NCBI GenBank assembly: GCA_934129945.1
Contig: CAKOXC010000005.1
Span: 1-64,000 of the forward strand
DNA length: 64,000 nucleotides
Source of the DNA: an uncultured Bacilli bacterium
Lineage (GTDB): Bacteria > Bacillota_I > Bacilli_A > RF39 > UBA660
Reading direction: 5' to 3'
Below, piece by piece: positions 41,021-48,217 of the stretch; the first letter of the stretch is position 1; each line of letters opens with the position of its first letter. The notes below the pieces were generated by a model. The model made no database searches. It was not told the DNA's origin and saw only the letters and a list, made by a program, of their open reading frames with translations. The position numbers and the translations under genes are program-made.

Positions 41021-41629
41021 CTAACTTTTTACTAATTTTTTAGTGCTTTTGCAGTTCACTCTATACCACTTTATAAACTCATCTGTAGCACTTGTTCTAT
41101 TATCAGGTCTATTATTTCTTTCTTCATCTGTCATTTCTGCTAATGTTTTAAAGCAATTATCTGGTATAAATACATACCACAGATTTGATTTTGCTCGTTT
41201 ATTTTCATGCCCTCTTAATTCATTTGATAAAGAACCATTGCTAATTCCAAAAAATTGATGGTATTCATTTCCATCAAAGAAAGTAAGACAATCTAGAAAA
41301 TAACAACTTCTATCTCTTACATTTTTCATTGTTTCTAAAAGTTCACTTACATTAGAACTAACACCACTTCTTTTTACAAAGGCACCTGGATATCCTGGAT
41401 TATTAGGATAATTATCTATATAGAAACCTGAATCTGCAACAAATACAGGATTACCTAATTTTTCATATGCTTGCCTTGCTTTTTCTTTAGATATATATTC
41501 AATATCATTAATATCTGGTTCATCTAAATCGCATTTAAAATAATCAATGGTAATACCAGCATTTTCAAATTTTTCTTTTACTGAAACATACTTACCATAA
41601 TTTCCTGTTATATAGGTTAAATTTTCCAT
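41021..41629 (-). CDS. Ham1/RdgB-like nucleoside-triphosphate pyrophosphatase
   Basis: A 202-aa protein of the ITPase/Ham1 family. LTYITGNYGKYVSVKEKF (about 4-21) contains the T-G-N-x-x-K substrate-binding motif, followed by ISKEKARQAYEKLGNPVFVADSGFYID (about 46-72) with the metal-binding Asp (V-x-D-S-G), and YPGAFVKR. These enzymes hydrolyse dITP/XTP or other non-canonical NTPs to monophosphates. The C-terminal half is more divergent, with an insertion, so a modified substrate is possible. It starts one base after the SIS gene's stop and lies inside the tRNA-Arg-bounded insert. Confidence 0.8.
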   Translation of the reverse strand: MENLTYITGNYGKYVSVKEKFENAGITIDYFKCDLDEPDINDIEYISKEKARQAYEKLGNPVFVADSGFYIDNYPNNPGYPGAFVKRSGVSSNVSELLETMKNVRDRSCYFLDCLTFFDGNEYHQFFGISNGSLSNELRGHENKRAKSNLWYVFIPDNCFKTLAEMTDEERNNRPDNRTSATDEFIKWYRVNCKSTKKLVKS

Positions 41630-41630
41630 A

Positions 41631-42662
41631 TTACATTTCTCCTTTAAATTTGTATAATCTTTTTACTAAAGTTGGATTATATTCTGGTTGTGTTAAATCA
41701 ATATTCTTATCTTCGGCAATTTTCTTTGATAAAAAATACATTTGTAATATTAAATAATATTCTTTCCAAAATATGTTATCATTTAAGTCACTTGTATCAA
41801 AAACAGAAATATTTGAATATTCACTATTGATAGCATCTATTAATAAACTATCTAATTCTTTTAATCTATGTGATAGATATATTATTCTACTATTTGGGTA
41901 TTGAAATAACAAGTTACTTCTTCCATGACAGTACGAACCTTTATCATGAATTACTGATGATGTTAATCCAACTTCTGTTAAATTAGATTCTAACACACTT
42001 GCAGAAGATTTTGTTTCATATCCACTTATTATTTGAATTAGTGATGTATCTTTAAATTTAACATTTAAACTATCTATTTTCTCACCACTCCTTAATAATA
42101 GTTCTTTTATTTTATCATTTATTTTTTTTATTTCGTTTGAATCTAATTCAAGATTTAATGAAGTAGTAGTATCAAGGAGTAATGATATTGGTCCTAAACT
42201 AGTAGCTAATGATATAAAACTTTTCTCTTTATCATATAGTTTATTTCCCCAAGATACTATTTGATAATTAGATTCTTTCATATTTTCTGTAACTAAATAT
42301 TTATTACCTTTAAAATCTAATAATGCCTCATTAATTCCGTTTGTATTTCCACTTGCAGAAATAACTATTAAATTGGAAAACATTTTTCTATTTACTTTAT
42401 AAAAATAATCTCTTGGTTCAATCACTTCACAAATTATTCCAGTTAGTCCTAATCTTTCAATAATTAATTGTAAATAATATGCAATAACTTTAGAGCCACC
42501 AGTTGCTATAATTAATGTTGGTTCATTATCTATAGTTAATTCATATAGCATTTCTCTTATATCATTGTATTTGCCTAAATATGGATCATTAATCTGCATT
42601 ATTCTTTCTCCTAGTTTAGAAAAATTTAATTCTGTAGGTTCAGTATGTGTATGCTTAATCAT
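41631..42662 (-). CDS. SIS-domain protein (phosphosugar-binding fold)
   Basis: A 343-aa protein with one clear SIS domain: PTLIIATGGSKVIAYYLQ (about 48-65), LIVISASGNTNGINEALLDF (about 97-116; S-x-S/G-x-T phosphate-binding loop), and LATSLGPISLLLD. The C-terminal half probably forms a second, degenerate SIS-like lobe. SIS domains bind phosphosugars or nucleotide sugars in isomerases and regulators; the glutaminase half of GlmS is absent. It is the first gene of a two-gene unit with the Ham1-like enzyme, downstream of the HTH-WYL regulator. This association suggests a nucleotide or phosphosugar sensing function, perhaps in defence. Confidence 0.72.
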   Translation of the reverse strand: MIKHTHTEPTELNFSKLGERIMQINDPYLGKYNDIREMLYELTIDNEPTLIIATGGSKVIAYYLQLIIERLGLTGIICEVIEPRDYFYKVNRKMFSNLIVISASGNTNGINEALLDFKGNKYLVTENMKESNYQIVSWGNKLYDKEKSFISLATSLGPISLLLDTTTSLNLELDSNEIKKINDKIKELLLRSGEKIDSLNVKFKDTSLIQIISGYETKSSASVLESNLTEVGLTSSVIHDKGSYCHGRSNLLFQYPNSRIIYLSHRLKELDSLLIDAINSEYSNISVFDTSDLNDNIFWKEYYLILQMYFLSKKIAEDKNIDLTQPEYNPTLVKRLYKFKGEM

Positions 42663-42717
42663 TATAAAAACCTCTCTTTCTAATTACATATTAACAAAAG
42701 AAGAGGAAATATATATG

Positions 42718-43197
42718 TCAGTTATAAAAATTTTCTAATAATTTTATTTTTTTAATGCGATTGATATAAAAATGTCTTATTTCTTGTTTTTTCTCACAAT
42801 ATGCTGCAACTCCCCATTCCGATCCAAGTAGTATTAAATCATAAGGATGAATTATTCTCGTAGACATTTCTTTTTTATCTTTAGAATAGTATTCTATATA
42901 ACACTTTCTTTTTTCTTTTATTGCTTTATTAACTAAATTATAAAATTCCTTATTTTTTATATTAATAGTATTCGGAGTAATAAATCTTTTTGGCACATTT
43001 ATATTTTGATTTAAAACATATCCACCATATGGGCCTTTAATTGTATCTACATAAATGCCTGCTTTTTCTATCTCATCTTTATAAACTCGAATCATTCTAG
43101 GACTAACTTCTAGTTTTTCAGATAATTCAGAAATACTATATTTTCTGCCTGTGCTCAAGTATTCAAGCATTGTTAATACATTACTAATTTTAGACAT
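42718..43197 (-). CDS. HTH-WYL transcriptional regulator
   Basis: A 159-aa protein. An N-terminal winged helix-turn-helix (HTH_11 type, about 1-60: TGRKYSISELSEKLEVSPRMIRVYKDEIEKAGI) is joined to a short WYL domain (about 90-155: KCYIEYYSKDKKEMSTRIIHPYDLILLGSEWGVAAYC and HFYINRIKKI). WYL proteins sense nucleic-acid or nucleotide ligands and often control phage-defence genes. Usual WYL regulators are about 300 aa, so this is a minimal form lacking the WCX extension. AGGAGGTG precedes the start. It is 55 bases upstream of the SIS gene, same strand. Confidence 0.85.
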   Translation of the reverse strand: MSKISNVLTMLEYLSTGRKYSISELSEKLEVSPRMIRVYKDEIEKAGIYVDTIKGPYGGYVLNQNINVPKRFITPNTINIKNKEFYNLVNKAIKEKRKCYIEYYSKDKKEMSTRIIHPYDLILLGSEWGVAAYCEKKQEIRHFYINRIKKIKLLENFYN

Positions 43198-43766
43198 GTG
43201 ACACCTCCTAACCTAATACAATCGATTATAGATACTTAATTATTAATTCATTAATCCATTATTTAAATTTATAATATTTGGATTTAATATATGCCAGTTT
43301 GAAAACGTATGCCATTTGTGCTAAAACTCCTCCACTAAACCCTTTTAATTTATTATTATATCACAACTTATTTAAATTTGAATTACTAAATGTAATTCAA
43401 TACGCTAGTTGATTATGTTAATTTGCAAGTATGGTTCTAAATTATCAAAAATTTAGTATAAATAAAGAATATAACTAATCAAACTAGTCGTATTCTTTTA
43501 CTATGATTTCTTTTTTATAAAATCATTAACTTCTGTTTCTTTATCAGTATCGTTAGAAATATCTATTAAATCATTAGAATTATATAAATTTTTTTCATAA
43601 CATTCTTTTTAAAGCTTACTTTTTAACTTCTAACATTTTTATTTTTTTCATAAAACTACTCACTTTCCTTATAGCAACAAAAAAACTAACATTTCTGCTA
43701 GTAATTTATCACTTAAATCGGATATTGTCCAAGTATCAATCAATCTTGCGTAATTGTAGTAGATAT
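43198..43766. other. Gene-poor gap inside the insert, with a decayed coding remnant
   Basis: About 570 bp with no intact gene. It contains the upstream region of the HTH-WYL gene and several near-palindromic AT tracts. At 43501-43608 (minus) a 35-codon open fragment ends in a stop. Its upstream end is closed by TAA. An 11-codon micro-frame with GGAAAGTGAG lies just above it. This looks like a broken small gene. Confidence 0.45.
43501..43608 (-). pseudogene. Short protein fragment (possible pseudogene remnant)
   Basis: The fragment reads KECYEKNLYNSNDLIDIS, then a charged tail ending FIKKKS and a stop. No start or ribosome site fits it, and an in-frame TAA precedes it. It may be the 3' remnant of a lost cargo gene. 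Not assignable to a family. Confidence 0.3.
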
Positions 43767-44312
43767 CTACAATTTTTTACATAATACATTTTGCTTTTCA
43801 TCTAAATATTCTGCCTCTTTAAATGACATAACTGGTATTCCATAAGGGTTACATACTTTAGAAATATCATATATTGCTTTATCTTTTAAATCCTCTAAAC
43901 CTACTAACACTCTATAAAAGTTGGAAATATCTATAAATCTATATATTTGTCTTTCACCTGGTAAATGTCTATAAGGTTCTTTCCTAAAGGTGCATTTTTC
44001 AACAATAGATGATTTAAATTCTATTGCAATTTTAGGCTTAACGTAGCGATAAAATGATGAATCAAGTCCAAAATTATCACCAGTAAATTCATCCTCCGAT
44101 GGATTATCAGTACAAATAGAAATATATTCATACCCATTAAAATTTAATTTCTTATTATAATATGGTATTCCATATTTATCTAAACTATTACGGCAATAAA
44201 TCCCACCAACCGTAAATATTGATTTTAATGTTATTAAACTTTCATCTAATACTTCTTGTTCTTCAAAAAAAGGAACATCTCCAGCTAAGCCGTGATAATA
44301 TTTATTTTTCAT
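43767..44312 (-). CDS. Uncharacterised protein, possibly ADP-ribosyltransferase-like
   Basis: A 181-aa protein with no confident family. The N-terminus YYHGLAGDVPFF is followed by LKSIFTVGGIYCRN. The order H-G near the start, then L-x-S-I-x-x-x-G, resembles the opening of DarT/RNA-2'-phosphotransferase-type folds. A later YISICTDNP strand and PGERQIYRFIDI (Glu about 135) could supply the remaining active-site positions. The match is by eye only and weak. AGGAGG precedes the ATG. It is the insert gene nearest tRNA-Arg, same strand as the others, and separated from the HTH-WYL gene by a decayed region. Confidence 0.6.
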   Translation of the reverse strand: MKNKYYHGLAGDVPFFEEQEVLDESLITLKSIFTVGGIYCRNSLDKYGIPYYNKKLNFNGYEYISICTDNPSEDEFTGDNFGLDSSFYRYVKPKIAIEFKSSIVEKCTFRKEPYRHLPGERQIYRFIDISNFYRVLVGLEDLKDKAIYDISKVCNPYGIPVMSFKEAEYLDEKQNVLCKKL

Positions 44313-44479
44313 AAATATTCCTCCTAAAAAGTGAAAATATTATAGCAAATAAATGCAATTATATCAATATTTTGGCTTGTAAAATATTTAACCAACTAGG
44401 TATTTTGACGTAAACATTAAAATTACTAATGCAGATTTTTATTATAAAAAAATAGTCATATTTCAGACTAAAAATGTAT

Positions 44480-44517
44480 TCAAAGTTCGAATAGTTCGAA
44501 CGGATTTTCTAATGGTG
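44480..44517. repeat. Proximal 38-bp direct repeat at the tRNA-Arg 3' end (putative attachment site)
   Basis: Identical to 40800-40837. It covers the tRNA's terminal CACCA and the following 33 bases, including the GTTCGAA-TAG-TTCGAAC inverted repeat. That hairpin may double as the tRNA terminator. Confidence 0.8.
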
Positions 44518-44587
44518 TCCCAGGCGGGAATCGAACCCGCATCTAAACTTTAGGAGAGTCTTGTACTATCCATTATACTACCAGGAC
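44513..44587 (-). tRNA. tRNA-Arg(CCU)
   Basis: A 75-nt cloverleaf with acceptor GTCCTGG/CTGGGAC (one G-T pair), anticodon stem AGACT/AGTTT, loop CTCCTAA giving anticodon CCT, T-loop GGTTCGATTCC and encoded CCA. It stands alone. tRNA-Arg(CCU) is a common integration target, and the 38-bp repeat begins in its 3' end. Confidence 0.93.
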
Positions 44588-44625
44588 ATAAATATATTTT
44601 AACATAAAAAAAGATAAAAGTTAAT

Positions 44626-45123
44626 TTATCTTTGAATTGTTATCATATTAAACATAAAAATTATATATATACCTAAAGTTAAGCTTATTTTATAACGATA
44701 CATCTCATAAAAAGCAACACCTTTATCAACAAGACTTACAATCCAACTTTCAGCATATTTAGGAACCTTATGTCCCATTGGAAACATATGTGATTCAATA
44801 ATATTAGCTTCTAATGATGTGATGTTATAATATTTTCTAGCATTTTCAAGAGCTTTAGAAGGATGCTCTGATAAAGCTTCAAAACTATTTTTGCTTTCTA
44901 AATCATTGGAAGTATAAAAATCATGCATTAATGCTGCTCTTGTTGCTTTTTCATAATTTAAATTTAATTTTTTTGTTATTTTATAAGTATTTTTAGCTAC
45001 TCTTAATGAGTGACCAGCTCTAGAAATACCATGGTGTAATTCACCATCTAATTCTTTAAATTTATTATTTATTAATATATCATTAATTATATTTTCAAAT
45101 TCTTTTTTATTCGACTTTTTCAA
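44626..45123 (-). CDS. HD-domain phosphohydrolase-like protein
   Basis: A 165-aa HD-superfamily protein. HHGISRAGHSLRVAKNTYKI provides the first His, ATRAALMHDFYTSN the HD pair (about 62), and ANIIESHMFPMG and IVSLVDKGVA the later metal ligands (H and D). The target nucleotide or phosphoester is unknown. The start is TTG at 45123 with GGTGAATT upstream. The C-terminus becomes hydrophobic (about 145-160), perhaps a membrane contact. Just outside the tRNA-Arg insert. Confidence 0.78.
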   Translation of the reverse strand: MKKSNKKEFENIINDILINNKFKELDGELHHGISRAGHSLRVAKNTYKITKKLNLNYEKATRAALMHDFYTSNDLESKNSFEALSEHPSKALENARKYYNITSLEANIIESHMFPMGHKVPKYAESWIVSLVDKGVAFYEMYRYKISLTLGIYIIFMFNMITIQR

Positions 45124-45430
45124 ACTAATTCACCTCGAACTACTACATTATATCATAAATTAGTTAAAATATTAAATGTTTTTAAATTATATGTGTAAAC
45201 ATCGTTAAAATTTCTTAAAAATCTTTTATTTCTCTTTAAAGCCAAAATTGCACTTAAAAATTAATTCATCAAATACTTGTTTTTATCATATTGAATTAAA
45301 GTTAAAAAGTGTATAACTCGTCTTTTCATAAAATTCATTATCAAAAAAACTATTTTTCCTTCTTGAATCACTTTTGTAAATAAGAATTGCATTTTTGAAA
45401 AGTACAATCCTTTTTTTATTATCAAACATA
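45124..45430. other. Gene-free interval
   Basis: 307 bp of AT-rich sequence between the HD gene's start and the end of the transglutaminase-like gene. No coding frame with a ribosome site, tRNA, strong hairpin or long repeat was seen. Confidence 0.5.
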
Positions 45431-46132
45431 TTATTTTTTCAACCCTAATCTCCTCATATCTTGGTCTATTTCTTCAATCATACAATCATAATTAATCTGT
45501 TGTTTGAAATGTTCAATTTCTCTTTGCAACAACTCAATTCCTCTTGTTGAATACATCTCAGTAGGATTTTCAAAATTCTTTTCAATCCTAGGTAAAATTA
45601 AAGTAGCAGCATACTTATCTCTTTCAATATCTTCTAAGTAATAATCTTCATCAGATTCTATAAATTTTTTAATAGATTCTTTACTATTAACTTTTCTAAC
45701 TTTTGGATTTTCTATTAACCAGTATAAACTTTTATCATAAATATATCCTGCTGATGTATCATAAATCAAATGTCTTCCATCTTTTGTTGTTCTTTCAACA
45801 ATACAATGACCAGCATATAATGGATCATCGCAAATATATTTAGGATTCAATTTTAAACTATTTATAGTAGCGTAAAGCAATTGAACATCACCTTCATCCT
45901 CTAAAAATGCCCTAGACATTAATAAAGCTCTATCATAGCAATGTCCTTTGGTCATGCTATTAGATAATAAAATTATTGACGCTGGTATTCCGCCATAATA
46001 TACTGTTCTCAATTTTTCTATCAATTCATTATCATAAAGATTTATAAATCCATTTTTTAATCCCCATAAAAATAACAGTCTTTCTTTTTTACAATATAAA
46101 TCCCATTTCATTTTTTGTAATTTCGTAGCCAT
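45431..46132 (-). CDS. Possible transglutaminase-like cysteine-protein
   Basis: A 233-aa protein with no confident family. The middle contains, in order, MTKGHCYDRALLMSRAFLED (Cys about 66), LYAGHCIVERTT (His about 109) and HLIYDTSAGYIYDK (Asp about 124). The C-H-D order, spacing and flanking strands fit a transglutaminase/papain-like catalytic triad. No signal peptide, so cytoplasmic. ATG at 46132 follows AAGGGGTG; an in-frame GTG lies upstream. Substrate unknown; a peptidase or amidase role is only inferred. Confidence 0.6.
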   Translation of the reverse strand: MATKLQKMKWDLYCKKERLLFLWGLKNGFINLYDNELIEKLRTVYYGGIPASIILLSNSMTKGHCYDRALLMSRAFLEDEGDVQLLYATINSLKLNPKYICDDPLYAGHCIVERTTKDGRHLIYDTSAGYIYDKSLYWLIENPKVRKVNSKESIKKFIESDEDYYLEDIERDKYAATLILPRIEKNFENPTEMYSTRGIELLQREIEHFKQQINYDCMIEEIDQDMRRLGLKK

Positions 46133-46222
46133 CCAAAACACCCCTTTTTGAATTGTTATTTATGATAACACAAACCCATAAAAAATGCAAATTCTATTAC
46201 ATGATTTGTTTGATATAAACAT

Positions 46223-46253
46223 AAAAAAAGAACTTTTAATATCCGTTAAAAGT
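46223..46253 (-). terminator. Terminator of the two-component operon
   Basis: Stem ACTTTTAA/TTAAAAGT followed by a long T run on the minus strand, about 70 bases after the histidine kinase stop. Confidence 0.75.
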
Positions 46254-46264
46254 CCTTTTAATTT

Positions 46265-46290
46265 ACTGGAAGTATTTTATCACTTCCAGT
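46265..46290. repeat. Perfect stem-loop upstream of the terminator
   Basis: Arms ACTGGAAGT (46265-46273) and ACTTCCAGT (46282-46290), 9 bp, eight-base loop. It lies between the kinase stop and the terminator and may stabilise the mRNA 3' end. Confidence 0.5.
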
Positions 46291-46322
46291 AGTATTATAT
46301 GTAATATTCTTAATAATATACA

Positions 46323-47525
46323 TTAATTTTTAAAATATTTAATAATAAATTCCGTACCATTATTTTTTTTAGATTTTACACTAATTAAACCATTATCTTT
46401 TTCAATGATATTTTTAGCTAGTGATAACCCTATTCCAATACTATCATTAAAAGAGTTATTACCTTTATAAAATCTTTTGAAAATATTTTTAATTTCTTCT
46501 TTATCCATGCCTTTTCCATAGTCTTTTATAGTCAATTTTGTATATAAGTTATTATCATTAATAAAGATATCAATTTTAGAATTTTCCAAAGAATACTCTA
46601 TACAATTTTTTATAATATTGGTTAGAGCTTCAACTTCCCATTTATAATCACAGTAAATATTGATATTATCATTACTATTTATATTTATTTCAATATTTTT
46701 AAGATCTGCTAATGCTGAAACATTCTTACTAGCTTCATTAATTATTGTCAATAAATCATTATTTTGTCTTTTAAAGACAATCGTATTCGAATCAAATTTA
46801 GCAAGTTTTAAAAGAATTAATATCAAAGAATTTATATGTTTTATTTTATGTTTTATTTGAAATAATATTTTTCTTTTTTCTTCTAAACTTAAATTATTAT
46901 TATCTAAAATATTATCTATCATTAAGTTAATAGAAGTTAAAGGGGTTTTTAACTGATGTGATATATCAGATAAAAATACTTTTAATTTTTCTTTTTCTTC
47001 TTGAGATTTACTTGCCTGTTCATTTAAATAAACAGCAGTCTTATAAATTTCGTTTTTAAGTATAGAAAGATTTCCCTCTTCATTTTCTTCAATTTTTAAT
47101 TCATAATTATGTTTATTTATTTTTTCCAAGTAATCAATTATAACTTCTAAATCTTTATTTTCACTTTTTTTAAACTGATTTAAAAAGAATAACATTAAAC
47201 TTATAAATAAAACTGTTAAGAATATATCAAAATAAACTAATTCTTTTATTATTTTACGATTTTTTACAACCATTGTATCATTACTTAAATCAATACCATA
47301 TTTTTTAGAAAAATTAATACTAGAATTACTATTTAAATTATTTAAAATATCTTCTTCTTTTACTTCTCTATATTTTTCTAAGACATTATTAATAATATTA
47401 TTTAATAAAATGTTATTATTTTCATTGTATTTTTTTAACATTGTAAAATTACTAAATAATAAAATAGTTATATAAAAAATGGTAAAAATTATTACAGATA
47501 ATATTTTAATTTTATTATTTTTCAT
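46323..47525 (-). CDS. Two-component sensor histidine kinase
   Basis: A 400-aa membrane kinase. TM1 (about 8-28), an extracytoplasmic sensor loop of about 60 aa, and TM2 (about 93-113) precede a HAMP-like linker. HisKA follows with FLSDISHQLKTPLTSINLMID (phospho-His about 189), then HATPase_c with NIIKNCIEYS (N box), IKDYGKGMDKEE (G1) and IGIGLSLAKNII (G2). The short sensor loop suggests it senses a membrane-active compound or its partner transporter. It overlaps the response-regulator gene by 11 bases, and both follow an FtsX-type ABC transporter. Confidence 0.92.
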   Translation of the reverse strand: MKNNKIKILSVIIFTIFYITILLFSNFTMLKKYNENNNILLNNIINNVLEKYREVKEEDILNNLNSNSSINFSKKYGIDLSNDTMVVKNRKIIKELVYFDIFLTVLFISLMLFFLNQFKKSENKDLEVIIDYLEKINKHNYELKIEENEEGNLSILKNEIYKTAVYLNEQASKSQEEKEKLKVFLSDISHQLKTPLTSINLMIDNILDNNNLSLEEKRKILFQIKHKIKHINSLILILLKLAKFDSNTIVFKRQNNDLLTIINEASKNVSALADLKNIEININSNDNINIYCDYKWEVEALTNIIKNCIEYSLENSKIDIFINDNNLYTKLTIKDYGKGMDKEEIKNIFKRFYKGNNSFNDSIGIGLSLAKNIIEKDNGLISVKSKKNNGTEFIIKYFKN

Positions 47526-48168
47526 AATCCACTCTATACCCTATTCCTTTAACAGTAATGATTATATTATCACCAAGTTTTTCTCTAATCCTTTTTAAAT
47601 ATACTGTAACTGTATTATCATTTACATCATTACCTGTCCAATTCCAAATATTTTCAATTATTGATTCTCTAGTAATAACTCTATTTAGATTAGTAAAAAA
47701 TAAATATAAGATTTTTAATTCTAAACTTGTTAATTTTACTTCTTTATTATTTTTAGTTACCTTCATTTTTTCTAAATCAAATTTTATATTATCAATTTCA
47801 ATAATTTTATTTTTTTCTTTTTTTAAAAGAATTCTTTTTACCCTAGCAAGTAATTCTTTAGAAGAAAATGGTTTAGTTATGTAATCTTCAGCCCCTAATT
47901 CTAAACCATTAACTATATCGTCTTCATCATCTTTGGCAGTTAAAAATACTACTGGGATATTCTTTTCTATTAAATGGTTTTTGTAAAACAAAAAACCATT
48001 GCCATCTGGAAGACTTACATCTAATATGATTAGATCATAATTATTAGATAATTTATTTATACCTTCAGTAATATTATAAGCATTATCAAATTCATAATTA
48101 TTTTCTTTTAATAATAATTTTAAATTATTAGTTATATCTATATCATCCTCAATTAAAAGTAATTTCAT
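47515..48168 (-). CDS. OmpR/PhoB-family response regulator
   Basis: A 217-aa regulator. The receiver domain has LLLIEDDIDI (acidic pair), LIILDVSLPDGNG (phospho-Asp about 50), VVFLTAKDDEDD (Thr) and YITKPFSSKELLARVK (Lys). The C-terminal winged helix has LTSLELKILYLFF and ENIWNWTGNDVNDNTVTVYLKRIREKLG. It probably binds the 11-bp-spaced TGTCA repeats upstream of the ABC operon (51559-51574) and activates it. ATG at 48168 has GGGAGG. Confidence 0.93.
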   Translation of the reverse strand: MKLLLIEDDIDITNNLKLLLKENNYEFDNAYNITEGINKLSNNYDLIILDVSLPDGNGFLFYKNHLIEKNIPVVFLTAKDDEDDIVNGLELGAEDYITKPFSSKELLARVKRILLKKEKNKIIEIDNIKFDLEKMKVTKNNKEVKLTSLELKILYLFFTNLNRVITRESIIENIWNWTGNDVNDNTVTVYLKRIREKLGDNIIITVKGIGYRVDYEK

Positions 48169-48194
48169 ATTTGCCTCCCTATTCATTATAACAT

Positions 48195-48217
48195 AAAAGA
48201 AGGATAAACCTTCTTTT
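48195..48217 (-). terminator. Weak terminator between ftsX-like permease and response-regulator genes
   Basis: An 8-bp stem AAAGAAGG/CCTTCTTT with a short T tail overlaps the permease stop codon. It probably reduces, not abolishes, read-through from the transporter genes into the regulator genes. Confidence 0.55.

Noticed and set aside
41631..42662. Calling the SIS protein glucosamine-6-phosphate synthase (GlmS)
   Set aside because: There is no N-terminal glutaminase domain with Cys1, and the protein is about half the expected length.
43233..43500. An additional small gene in the insert gap
   Set aside because: All frames are interrupted by stops within about 30 codons and lack ribosome sites; only the 3' fragment at 43501-43608 is reported, as a remnant.
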